Shown here: positions 9,032 to 16,835 of the stretch, in pieces | Layout of the letters: each line of letters begins with the position of its first letter | Numbering within the stretch: the stretch's first letter is position 1 | Made by a program: the position numbers and the translations under genes | Notes under the pieces: generated by a model | What the model was told of the DNA's origin: nothing | The model's database searches: none | The model's input: the letters and a program-made list of their open reading frames with translations, nothing else | Assembly (NCBI GenBank): GCA_944325895.1 | Contig: CALVCA010000002.1 | Location: forward strand, 62,001 to 126,000 | Reading direction: 5' to 3' | Source: Candidatus Gastranaerophilales bacterium | GTDB taxonomy: Bacteria > Cyanobacteriota > Vampirovibrionia > Gastranaerophilales > Gastranaerophilaceae | DNA: 64,000 nucleotides

Positions 9032-10388
9032 AGTGATTAAAGACTTAAAAAAAGTATTATCTTCCGATAATGTATTAGAAAAACTGGAGGAAAGATATGC
9101 TTATGCCCAAGATGCTTCAAATACATTTGTCAGCCTGCCTGATGTTGTAGTATTTGCCCAAACGATAAAACAAGTTCAACAAATAGTACACATTGCAAAT
9201 AAGTATTCAATACCTATAATATGCAGAGGGGCAGGAACAAACACCGTTGGAGCTTGCGTTGCCGAACACGGTGGAATCATTTTAAATTTTTCTAAAATGA
9301 ATAAAATTATAGAAATTAATAAAGACAATATGACCGCAAAGGTTGAACCAGGGGTTATAGTCGGAGATTTGCAAAACGAAGTTGAAAAACTCGGACTATA
9401 TTATCCGCCAGATCCTTCAAACCTGAAAGTATCAACAATAGGCGGAAGTATTGCTCAAAATTCTGCCGGAGCAAGGACATTTAAATACGGTTCCACAAAA
9501 GATTACGTAATTGATATGCTTATTGTAACCGCCAATGGTGAAATACTAAGAACAGGCTCAAATACCATTAAAAACGCTACAGGCTATAATTTAGGGAGCC
9601 TTTTTATAGGTTCTGAAGGAACTTTAGGCATTGTCGTTGAAGCTACATTAAAACTTATTCCGAAACCGCAATGTTCAAAAGTTATCATGGCTTACTTTGA
9701 CAGCATTGATGATACCGTAAATGCTGTAACCTCAATAATAGAACAGCAAATATCACCTGCGACGCTGGATTTTATGGACAAAAATGTTTTAAAGACCATT
9801 GAACAATTTTACCCGATAGGACTTTTAACAGATAAAGAAGCCGCCTTAATCATAGAAATAGACGGTTATCAAAGCTCTATTGAAGAGCAAAAAAACACAA
9901 TAACAAATGTTTTAAGGCACTGCAATTCATCAGCCATACAATATTCAGCCACACAAAAAGAAGCTGATCGGATATGGCAGGCAAGACGTTCATCAATGGC
10001 TGCCTGTGCAAAGCTGAAGCCGACAGTAACAACCGATGATGTAATTGTACCACGTGAAAATCTGCCACAGCTTATAAAAGGTATAAATGACATTTGTAAT
10101 AAATACAATTTAACAGTATGTATGGTAGGTCATATAGGGGACGGAAGCATTCATCCGCAAATTCCTATAGACTTTGAAAAAGAATATCAAAATTACAAAT
10201 CAGCTAAAAGCGAAATTTACGATTTAACAATAAAGCTCGGCGGAATAATTTCGGCAGAACACGGTATCGGCAGAGAAAAACGTGAATATATTTCAAAAGT
10301 TGTCAACGCAACTGCTTTGAATTATATGCGGGAAATCAAAAAAATATTTGACCCAAATAATATTTTAAACCCATATAAAATATTTTAA
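9018..10388 (+). CDS. glcD: FAD-binding oxidoreductase, glycolate oxidase GlcD / D-lactate dehydrogenase type
   Basis: A 456-residue flavoenzyme that oxidises a 2-hydroxyacid such as D-lactate or glycolate. The PCMH-type FAD domain contains ICRGAGTNTVGACVAEHGG and NSAGARTFKYG. The FAD-oxidase C-terminal domain contains VGHIGDGSIHPQI and ISAEHGIGREKREYI, the usual active-site and flavin-contact blocks. There is no Fe-S partner gene nearby. Translation starts at ATG 9018 inside the previous gene, or at the in-frame ATG 9024; neither has a strong ribosome site, consistent with translational coupling. Physiological acceptor and substrate are not readable from the sequence. Confidence 0.9.
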   Translation: MLMNEVIKDLKKVLSSDNVLEKLEERYAYAQDASNTFVSLPDVVVFAQTIKQVQQIVHIANKYSIPIICRGAGTNTVGACVAEHGGIILNFSKMNKIIEINKDNMTAKVEPGVIVGDLQNEVEKLGLYYPPDPSNLKVSTIGGSIAQNSAGARTFKYGSTKDYVIDMLIVTANGEILRTGSNTIKNATGYNLGSLFIGSEGTLGIVVEATLKLIPKPQCSKVIMAYFDSIDDTVNAVTSIIEQQISPATLDFMDKNVLKTIEQFYPIGLLTDKEAALIIEIDGYQSSIEEQKNTITNVLRHCNSSAIQYSATQKEADRIWQARRSSMAACAKLKPTVTTDDVIVPRENLPQLIKGINDICNKYNLTVCMVGHIGDGSIHPQIPIDFEKEYQNYKSAKSEIYDLTIKLGGIISAEHGIGREKREYISKVVNATALNYMREIKKIFDPNNILNPYKIF

Positions 10389-10391
10389 AAT

Positions 10392-11414
10392 TTAATTTTC
10401 AATCGGATCGCCTGCATTATAAGGTGTATACTCAATTTTATTATATAACAAAGCATTATTTAACAATTTTTTCTTATTCGGCACAATCTCTCCTGTAGCC
10501 TTTATATCATACCTGTAAATATCAGCTCCGATTTGATTAGGTTCATCAATATTATTAATATCAACATATATGTAACCGCAATTATTGGTTGTAACCGGTT
10601 TAGTCCCGATTTGATTGCCGTTTTCATCTCTTATTATTTCTTCATAAGTAAAAACACATTGTGTATTCATCTTAACCTGAAATATCACACCGTTTGATAA
10701 ATATAATCTGCCATAATTATAAATACCGTCAGCAGTAGCATACACACCATCTTTTAGATAAGGTTCGTTACTTTTTACATCATAATATTTACAGTATTTT
10801 TCATTATTTGATGCCGTACAAACCTTAGCAGTTTTTAAAACGCTTGCTAATTCCGCTGCAACCTCGTCGGAAGTTTTATTTACATCAAACAGACACAATA
10901 AATTTGCACAATTATTCTTTGCAGTGTACAACTGTATTGCATTCATCAATTGCGAATGTGCTTGTTTAACTTTTGTTACCATCACTTTTTCTTGATAATT
11001 TTTGAGTAATGTCGGAATTGTCATTGCAGCCACAATCCCTATAATTCCGAGGGTGATTAAAACCTCTGCCAAAGTGAAAGCGGCATGACGATTATTGTCA
11101 AACGTACCTACGTGCGTAGCACCGCTCCGCTCAGGATGACGTGTGGGACGGAATAAATTCGTTAGTAAGTTATTTTGGTGTAATGCCATAACAACTTTAT
11201 TAAAAAATCCATCATCAGTTTTCTTATTTTCTAAACTATAATTCATAATATCAAAATTATAGTTTAATTTTAATACATAGTCAATCGGGGTAAAAAACAA
11301 TCCTAAAAACGCTTTTAAACACGTTGTTCCTAAAAAATCAATTCTGACTAAGCTTTGAGCAAGTCGCCCCCCCCCTAATAGTGTTCTAAACAATTGTTTT
11401 AAACCTTTATTCAT
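10392..11414 (-). CDS. prepilin A: type IV pilin-like protein with 112-residue leader, poly-G tract in the open (ON) register
   Basis: A 340-residue frame with the prepilin signal AAFTLAEVLITLGIIG at residues 111-126. The peptidase site would be Ala112/Phe113, with Ala instead of the common Gly at -1. The mature part has a hydrophobic N-terminal helix and a C-terminal globular domain containing VDINN. What is odd is the 112-residue leader, which starts MNKGLKQLF, crosses a run of nine G (codons 14-16, read as GGG) and continues RLAQSLVR. The Met found just before the pilin signal in copies B and C is Thr (ACG) here, so translation appears to need the upstream ATG. That ATG has AAAGGAGG and a consensus promoter. 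It is one of four related genes, and the only one in frame. Confidence 0.8.
   Translation of the reverse strand: MNKGLKQLFRTLLGGGRLAQSLVRIDFLGTTCLKAFLGLFFTPIDYVLKLNYNFDIMNYSLENKKTDDGFFNKVVMALHQNNLLTNLFRPTRHPERSGATHVGTFDNNRHAAFTLAEVLITLGIIGIVAAMTIPTLLKNYQEKVMVTKVKQAHSQLMNAIQLYTAKNNCANLLCLFDVNKTSDEVAAELASVLKTAKVCTASNNEKYCKYYDVKSNEPYLKDGVYATADGIYNYGRLYLSNGVIFQVKMNTQCVFTYEEIIRDENGNQIGTKPVTTNNCGYIYVDINNIDEPNQIGADIYRYDIKATGEIVPNKKKLLNNALLYNKIEYTPYNAGDPIEN
11367..11375 (-). repeat. homopolymer G9 tract in prepilin A (in frame)
   Basis: Nine consecutive C on the plus strand, read as GGG GGG GGG on the coding strand, starting 39 nt after the A of the start codon. The flanking coding sequence CGACTTGCTCAAAGC is nearly identical in copies B and D. 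The length of nine keeps the downstream pilin in frame. Confidence 0.85.
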
Positions 11415-11431
11415 AATTTACCTCCTTTTTT

Positions 11432-11460
11432 ATTATACATAATTTGTTAAATTTTGACAA
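11432..11460 (-). promoter_or_regulatory. sigma-70 type promoter of prepilin A
   Basis: On the minus strand, TTGTCA (11460-11455), a 17-bp spacer and a perfect TATAAT (11437-11432), followed by AAAGGAGGTAAATT and the ATG at 11414. The block from the spacer to the start codon is almost identical to the one in front of prepilin B, where the -35 position reads CTCGCA. Confidence 0.75.
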
Positions 11461-11492
11461 GAAACGCAGTTATTTTTGTTATAATACAAAAT

Positions 11493-12299
11493 ATGGAAGC
11501 AAAAGAATTAGTAAAATACTTTAAATCCCTCGGGCTTGAAGTACATACTGCTACGAAAGCCAGGGGACATCAGGGATTTTTTTTGAAAAACAGGATTGAT
11601 ATTTCAAAAAACATTCCTGAAAATCGCAAAATTCCAACTCTTTTACACGAATTTGCACACTATATCCATTCTAAAATAGAACCCGGGATGGAAAAAACCG
11701 GAGGAACTTTTAACGGAATTTTTCAAAATGATAATAAAATAATAGACAAAGAACTTCTAAACGTTACGCATTTTATTGATAAAAATTCATTATGTGAAAA
11801 ATTAGAACAACACAAAAATATTGTAAAAAAACACATTAAAGAACAAGAACAAATTATTAAAACTGAATATCCTGAATTTTTACGGACAAAAAAATTCAAA
11901 GAATTTGACAAATATATAAAAAAATCTGATGCAAAATATCTTTTAAAATATGACCGAATTAAAATTGTACGAGGATTTTTAAAAAAAAGCAGCAAAATTT
12001 ATACAATAGAAACAATTGAACAAGATTTTACAAATATGCCAAAAGCTTTTGCTGCATACATAAGACTAAAATCTTTACAAAAAAAGCAAGCTAAAATATC
12101 TGCAAAAATTAATAAAAACAAAAAATACTATACAAAACCTACCGAACTTTTTGCAAGATTTATTGAAGGTCTGTACCTAAATAAAAATGCAATCCAAGAG
12201 ATAGCACCATATACTTGTAAATTATTTTACGAAAACTTGGAAAAAGGCTACTATAAAGAACTGTCTACACTCTTCCGTACATATCTTCATATCTTGTAA
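11493..12299 (+). CDS. putative zinc metallopeptidase (HExxH), 268 aa
   Basis: Contains LLHEFAHYIH, an HExxH zinc motif with His52, Glu53 and His56 counted from the ATG at 11493. A later block TELFARFIEGLY could supply the third ligand Glu, as in ImmA-like and polyvalent-protein peptidases; this is inference. The rest is Lys-rich and helical, without signal peptide or membrane span. I chose ATG 11493 because a perfect TATAAT lies at 11480-11485, placing the transcription start at about the A of the ATG (a leaderless message); the longer frame from 11454 runs through that promoter. Its 3' end overlaps the convergent cupin gene by 35 bp. Confidence 0.6.
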   Translation: MEAKELVKYFKSLGLEVHTATKARGHQGFFLKNRIDISKNIPENRKIPTLLHEFAHYIHSKIEPGMEKTGGTFNGIFQNDNKIIDKELLNVTHFIDKNSLCEKLEQHKNIVKKHIKEQEQIIKTEYPEFLRTKKFKEFDKYIKKSDAKYLLKYDRIKIVRGFLKKSSKIYTIETIEQDFTNMPKAFAAYIRLKSLQKKQAKISAKINKNKKYYTKPTELFARFIEGLYLNKNAIQEIAPYTCKLFYENLEKGYYKELSTLFRTYLHIL

Positions 12300-12639
12300 T
12301 ATCATTTTCAGATAAATCATCGCCCATCTGAATTTCTATTACCTCTATATCGGTTTCATAAGGATTTTGAAGCGAATGAATAGCTTTAACCGGAATATCA
12401 ATACTATGTCCGGGAGAAAGAATATACTCTTTACTTTCCAAAATAACTTTTGCCGTTCCTGATAATACAACCCAGTGCTCACTTCTGTGATTATGAGATT
12501 GTAAAGAAAGTCTTTGACCCGGATTTACATGTATAATTTTTGTTTGAAAACCCTCGCCATAAGCAATGATTATATAATATCCCCACGGACGAAAGTATTT
12601 TTTATTTAATTCCTGAATATCAATTTTTTCCATAAGCAT
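12265..12639 (-). CDS. cupin protein, mannose-6-phosphate isomerase type II-like domain
   Basis: A 124-residue single cupin matching the C-terminal isomerase domain of bifunctional mannose-1-phosphate guanylyltransferase/phosphomannose isomerase enzymes. Visible motifs are RPWGYYIIIAYGEGFQTKII, PGQRLSLQSHNHRSEHWVVL with metal-ligand His residues, and SIDIPVKAIHSLQNP. The nucleotidyltransferase half is absent, so it is a stand-alone sugar-phosphate isomerase or a regulator using the same fold. It lies 17 bp after thiE on the same strand, likely one transcript. Confidence 0.85.
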   Translation of the reverse strand: MLMEKIDIQELNKKYFRPWGYYIIIAYGEGFQTKIIHVNPGQRLSLQSHNHRSEHWVVLSGTAKVILESKEYILSPGHSIDIPVKAIHSLQNPYETDIEVIEIQMGDDLSENDITRYEDMYGRV

Positions 12640-12656
12640 GCCTTATATATATTATA

Positions 12657-13658
12657 CTATAAAACTTTCAAAAAATTCATTGCCGCAAGCTCGGGATTTT
12701 CTGAATTTATAACAGCTCGTACGACAGCAATCCTTTTAGCACCGTTTGCAATAACTTCAGACACATTATTTAAATCAATGCCGCCTATGGCAAACGCCGG
12801 CAAATCAATATTTTCACTGACCCACCTGACATATTCCAAACCAACCGATTGTCTGCCGGGTTTGGTAGGTGTTATAAAAACAGGTCCGACACCTATATAA
12901 TCGGCTCCGTCTTCAACCGCTTTTTGAGCTTGTTCAAAAGCATGCGTCGAAACTCCTATTATTACACCTTCACCTAAAATTTCCCGTGCCGATTTAACAT
13001 CCATATCGTCCTGTCCTAAATGCACTCCATCCGCATTTAATGCAAATGCTATATCAACTCTGTCATTTACAATAAAAAGAGCATTATATTCCGCACACAA
13101 AAGCTTTACCTTCTTACCAAGCTCCATAATTTTATTTGCAGTCATATTTTTTTCCCTTAACTGCACTATATCAACACCGCCTTTTAACGCTGAGGCTACG
13201 GCATTCAAAAATAAATCTTCCGTCTCAAATTTATCGGAATTTGTTACCAAATAAAGTTTTCTATTCTGTAATCTGCTTTTCTTCAATTTATCCCACATTT
13301 TTTTCTCCAATGAATACGATTTATAACGCAAATTCTCAAATTTATCAAAATTTTCCGGCATATATTCAGCCAACACCCTTAATGACTGCTGCAATCTTTT
13401 TATATTCGCCTTAAAAATATTTTCTAAATTCATGCGTTTATCAGGATTTTTAATTTTAACACCGACATCATTTTCAGTATCACGTGCATTCAAAAATAAA
13501 TCGTAACCACTTTCTTGAATTTGATTAAGTTCATGCCGGATATATTTCAGCTCTTTTGAAATCTCATCTTCATTCATAATAAATCTTGAGATTTCTTCCA
13601 AAACTCTTAAAGCTTCCGTACTTCTGTTTAAATTTGCGTCAATAATTCTTTTCATCAA
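12657..13658 (-). CDS. thiE: thiamine phosphate synthase with N-terminal ThiD2-like domain
   Basis: A 333-residue protein. The C-terminal 200 residues are ThiE, which joins HMP-PP and thiazole phosphate to thiamine phosphate: VDIVQLREKN, FIVNDRVDIAFALNADGVHL, GQDDM, and GVGPVFITPTKPG. The first ~130 residues (RIIDANLNRSTEALRVLEEI and later RLQQSLRVLAEYM) are the helical extension known from cyanobacterial ThiE proteins and the ThiD2 family. This supports a cyanobacteria-related lineage. No TPP riboswitch is visible in the AT-rich 118 bp upstream. The start is ATG 13658; the next codon is also Met. Confidence 0.93.
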   Translation of the reverse strand: MMKRIIDANLNRSTEALRVLEEISRFIMNEDEISKELKYIRHELNQIQESGYDLFLNARDTENDVGVKIKNPDKRMNLENIFKANIKRLQQSLRVLAEYMPENFDKFENLRYKSYSLEKKMWDKLKKSRLQNRKLYLVTNSDKFETEDLFLNAVASALKGGVDIVQLREKNMTANKIMELGKKVKLLCAEYNALFIVNDRVDIAFALNADGVHLGQDDMDVKSAREILGEGVIIGVSTHAFEQAQKAVEDGADYIGVGPVFITPTKPGRQSVGLEYVRWVSENIDLPAFAIGGIDLNNVSEVIANGAKRIAVVRAVINSENPELAAMNFLKVL

Positions 13659-13776
13659 TAATATTATATTCTAAAAAAATAATTTTGTTACAAATATTAA
13701 CAAATGATAAAAAAAAGTAAATTTTATCGTAATAAAAAACTTTATAAATATAAGGTAATGTGTGGAGAATTAGGTT

Positions 13777-14163
13777 ATGAATTTTGACAGTATGATGACA
13801 ACCCCTATGATGTATCGGGATATAGGAAGCAGCTATATGATGAACCCAATGATGTATCCGATGTATCCAATGATGTACCCATACCCTATGATGTATCCAG
13901 GGACATCACTTATGGGACCAGCAGCAGACAAATTTGAAAAACTGCAGACAAAAGATAAAGAAAGTAACAAAAATATTAAACTAACATTATTAGGTGTTGG
14001 TGCTTTAGCAATAGCCGGATGGTTTTTAAGTAAAAGATTTAAAATAAAAGCTCCAAAATTTATATCAAATGCCGGAAATGCAATAAAAAACGGTGCTGTT
14101 TCGGTAAAAAATTGGTTTAAAAAAGGATTTTCAAAAATCTTCACTAAAAAAACAACCCCTTAA
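13777..14163 (+). CDS. small Met/Tyr/Pro-rich membrane-anchored hypothetical protein, 128 aa
   Basis: Not a family I recognise. The N-terminal ~40 residues are a low-complexity stretch of Met, Tyr and Pro (MMNPMMYPMYPMMYPYP). A short charged linker leads to one transmembrane helix (about residues 67-86, TLLGVGALAIAGWFLSKRF), then a strongly basic amphipathic tail with KNWFKKGFSKIFTKK. This suggests a cytoplasmic basic tail with the Met/Tyr/Pro region on the other side, or the reverse. GGAG lies 10 nt upstream of the ATG. It stands alone, 45 bp before yajQ. Confidence 0.7.
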   Translation: MNFDSMMTTPMMYRDIGSSYMMNPMMYPMYPMMYPYPMMYPGTSLMGPAADKFEKLQTKDKESNKNIKLTLLGVGALAIAGWFLSKRFKIKAPKFISNAGNAIKNGAVSVKNWFKKGFSKIFTKKTTP

Positions 14164-14208
14164 ATATCACAAAATTTGTGATATAATAAAATAAAAAAGG
14201 GGGTAATT

Positions 14209-14709
14209 ATGGCTAAAGATTGCAGTTTTGACGTTGTGTCAGAATTTGACAGACAAGAATTGGTTAATGCCGTTGATCAAGTGAAAAGAGAAGTGTCATC
14301 AAGATTTGATTTAAAAGATTCAAATTCCGACATCAATCTTGACGCAGATAAAACTATTACAATAACTACCAATGACGAAATGAAATTACGTAATATATAT
14401 GACATATTACAATCAAAACTCGTCAAAAGAAATTTAAGTATAAGAATTTTAGATGCACAGCCGGTTGAAAATGCATTAGGCGGAAACGTAAGACAGGTTT
14501 ATAAATTAAAAAAGGGGCTGACTCAAGAACTTGCAAAAAAAATATCTGCAGATATAAAAGATATGAAAATAAAAGTACAGCCGTCAATTCAAGGTGACAG
14601 CGTAAGGGTGTCAGGCAGAGATAAAGATGACCTGCAAAAAGTCATACAAATGCTCAGACAAAATGAAGAAAAATATGATTATCCGCTGCAATTTACAAAT
14701 TACAGATAA
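14209..14709 (+). CDS. yajQ: YajQ-family nucleotide-binding protein
   Basis: A 166-residue, full-length YajQ protein: CSFDVVSEFDRQELVNAVDQ, REVSSRFDLKDS near the N-terminus, and the late block IQGDSVRVSGRDKDDLQKVI. Family members bind nucleotides, reported as c-di-GMP for some, and act as small regulatory partners. The window also encodes an HD-GYP protein and a degenerate GGDEF protein, so a c-di-GMP link is possible but not shown. The start has AAAGGGGGTAATT upstream. Confidence 0.92.
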   Translation: MAKDCSFDVVSEFDRQELVNAVDQVKREVSSRFDLKDSNSDINLDADKTITITTNDEMKLRNIYDILQSKLVKRNLSIRILDAQPVENALGGNVRQVYKLKKGLTQELAKKISADIKDMKIKVQPSIQGDSVRVSGRDKDDLQKVIQMLRQNEEKYDYPLQFTNYR

Positions 14710-14711
14710 AT

Positions 14712-15065
14712 TTATTTTTCAATAATTTTGTTATTTTCATCTACCATAACAACTGTTGGAGTAAAGCTGTCCGCTTCTTCGGGGGTAAAGTATGCATATG
14801 CAACAATTATAACTTTATCACCGGGTTGCACTTTTCTTGCAGCAGCACCGTTCAGACAAATACAACCTGAGTTTGCTTGACCTTTAATTACATAGGTTTG
14901 AAATCTTTCGCCATTATTAACGTCAAGAATATCAACTTTTTGACCGACTTTTATATTACTTGCCTTTAATAAAGCTTCGTCTATGGTAATTGATCCGACA
15001 TAGTTGAGATTTGCGTCAGTAACTGTTGCTCTGTGTATTTTTGAATATAAAAATTCTAATAACAT
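14712..15065 (-). CDS. panD: aspartate 1-decarboxylase proenzyme
   Basis: Makes beta-alanine for pantothenate and CoA synthesis. It is 117 residues, with the self-cleavage site YVGSITID placing Gly24-Ser25 exactly where the family processes itself to create the pyruvoyl group. Further matches are [49 protein letters not shown] and VIIVAYAYF. It is convergent with yajQ (2 bp between stops). No other pan genes are in the window. Confidence 0.97.
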   Translation of the reverse strand: MLLEFLYSKIHRATVTDANLNYVGSITIDEALLKASNIKVGQKVDILDVNNGERFQTYVIKGQANSGCICLNGAAARKVQPGDKVIIVAYAYFTPEEADSFTPTVVMVDENNKIIEK

Positions 15066-15116
15066 TTATACCTCGTATAAACATTATATATCGCACAAAA
15101 AAACCGTGCAATAATT

Positions 15117-16835
15117 TTAATGTTGTTTATAAACTTTTCTAGTGTAATTTTCAATAAAAGGAGTATCTATTTCAAATACATGAACTCGTGCGGGTGCAAT
15201 ATTTACTCGCAATTCATTATCCATAACTTGAAATGTACTTTCTTTACCATATGAAGGAAGCAGATTATCAAGTTTTTGTCCGGATTTTAAAGAAGGTATC
15301 ATTATTTTACAGGCAACAGGTCTGTTAATATTTCTGTTTGCAACAACCAACAGAGTTTTTCCTCTATAATGTCTTGCATATGTAATAATTTGATCATCAT
15401 AATCATCTTTTTTATCAAGTTCAATAAATGACCCTTTAGTAATAATATCTGAATATTTATCCCGGAACTTAAAACAAGAAGTCATAAATTCACCGATTTC
15501 AGGGTTAACTCCGCCGGGTTTTCTTGAAAGGTTAAAAAGATCCAATTTTCCGGGATGCACATCCATAACATACTTATCTGTCATAGATACCGGAACTTCT
15601 TTATTCTGATAAGAATATGAATAATAGTCACCGCTTTGGAAACCGTCTACAATATACGGATTAAGCATAGGTAGTGTCACCTGCAAACCGCTGGTTAAAT
15701 TACAGTATTCAGTTTTACCATGATACATCGGCGAAATATCGTCATGTGTTGCAAAAGATCCTATTAATGATTTTCCTTTATTAAGCTTATATGAAAGTTC
15801 CAATTGTTCTTCAACATATTTAATAAACTCAGTTGCGGTGGTCCATTCATGGAAATTGTGATACTGACCGTAAATCATGTCAAAACCTGCTCTTAACAAA
15901 TCTTCCGGTCTGTCAAACGGCATATTAGCCTGCGGAGAGGCATCTTCATACGTATATGTTTCTGCAAGCCAGCCAAACTCAGGATCCAAACGTCTTGAAT
16001 AAGGAATTATGATATCCCAAAATTCAACCGGTTTTGCTCTGGCTACATCCGCTCTTATTCCGTCAATACCTAAATCTACACACATATCAATATATTTTTT
16101 ATGTAATTCTAAAAGCTTTGGATTTAATGCCCGTTTCCCTTCATCTTCCCAAGGTTGAAACATCCTAATATCGTCCCAGCCCTGCGGTGTTTTAGCTAAT
16201 CCGTCACGTTCAATAGCCATTAATTCGGGTTTTTGTATAAACATATCATAAGAAGCACAGCTTGGCAGGTCTAAAATTACCTTTAAATCTCTTTGATGAC
16301 AAGCATCTATAAAAGCTTTAAATTGTTCTTTGTCAGATCTCGGATCATTTTTATCTATTAAAACAGGATCTATAGATAATAAATCCAAAGGTGCATAAAC
16401 TGAACCTGCAGTACCCATTGCCTTAGTTTTCCCGGGAGTATGCACCGGCAAAACATGAATTGCATTAAAACCTTGAGCTTTAAGCTCATCCAGCCTTTCT
16501 ATTGCATTTAAAAATGTTCCGTGTTCTTCTGTTCCGTCTATATACTCATTTCCATTAATATCTTTCGCATTAAAAATCCGTGGAATTATTGCTAAAATTT
16601 TTGCTTCATTATTTACGAACATTGTTCTTAAATTATTTTTATATGGTTTTATCTCATTTTGCGGCTGTTGAACCACCTTATAAATAAATGATTGATTGAT
16701 AACGGCAGTATTATCTAAAAATTCTTTTAATAAATTAGTATTTTCTTTTGCAGCACTATCATATACCGCCTTTTGTGAAGGTTTACTATTATGCATATTG
16801 AACTTTTGAACTAATAAATTGGTCGAATTAATCAT
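15117..16835 (-). CDS. GH13 alpha-amylase family glycoside hydrolase or glucanotransferase
   Basis: A 572-residue protein with a TIM barrel from about residue 70. The GH13 catalytic set is present: the nucleophile Asp in GIDGIRADVA (about 263), the acid/base Glu in GWLAETYTYED (about 292), and the transition-state Asp in SFATHDD (about 365). No signal peptide, so it should act on cytoplasmic glucan. The first ~65 residues are an extension without recognisable domain. It overlaps the preceding 824-aa gene by 8 nt, so it is expressed with it. Exact specificity (amylase, maltosyltransferase) is unresolved. Confidence 0.88.
   Translation of the reverse strand: MINSTNLLVQKFNMHNSKPSQKAVYDSAAKENTNLLKEFLDNTAVINQSFIYKVVQQPQNEIKPYKNNLRTMFVNNEAKILAIIPRIFNAKDINGNEYIDGTEEHGTFLNAIERLDELKAQGFNAIHVLPVHTPGKTKAMGTAGSVYAPLDLLSIDPVLIDKNDPRSDKEQFKAFIDACHQRDLKVILDLPSCASYDMFIQKPELMAIERDGLAKTPQGWDDIRMFQPWEDEGKRALNPKLLELHKKYIDMCVDLGIDGIRADVARAKPVEFWDIIIPYSRRLDPEFGWLAETYTYEDASPQANMPFDRPEDLLRAGFDMIYGQYHNFHEWTTATEFIKYVEEQLELSYKLNKGKSLIGSFATHDDISPMYHGKTEYCNLTSGLQVTLPMLNPYIVDGFQSGDYYSYSYQNKEVPVSMTDKYVMDVHPGKLDLFNLSRKPGGVNPEIGEFMTSCFKFRDKYSDIITKGSFIELDKKDDYDDQIITYARHYRGKTLLVVANRNINRPVACKIMIPSLKSGQKLDNLLPSYGKESTFQVMDNELRVNIAPARVHVFEIDTPFIENYTRKVYKQH

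Noticed and set aside
13659-13776. TPP riboswitch upstream of thiE
   Set aside because: No THI-box elements are visible in this AT-rich leader.
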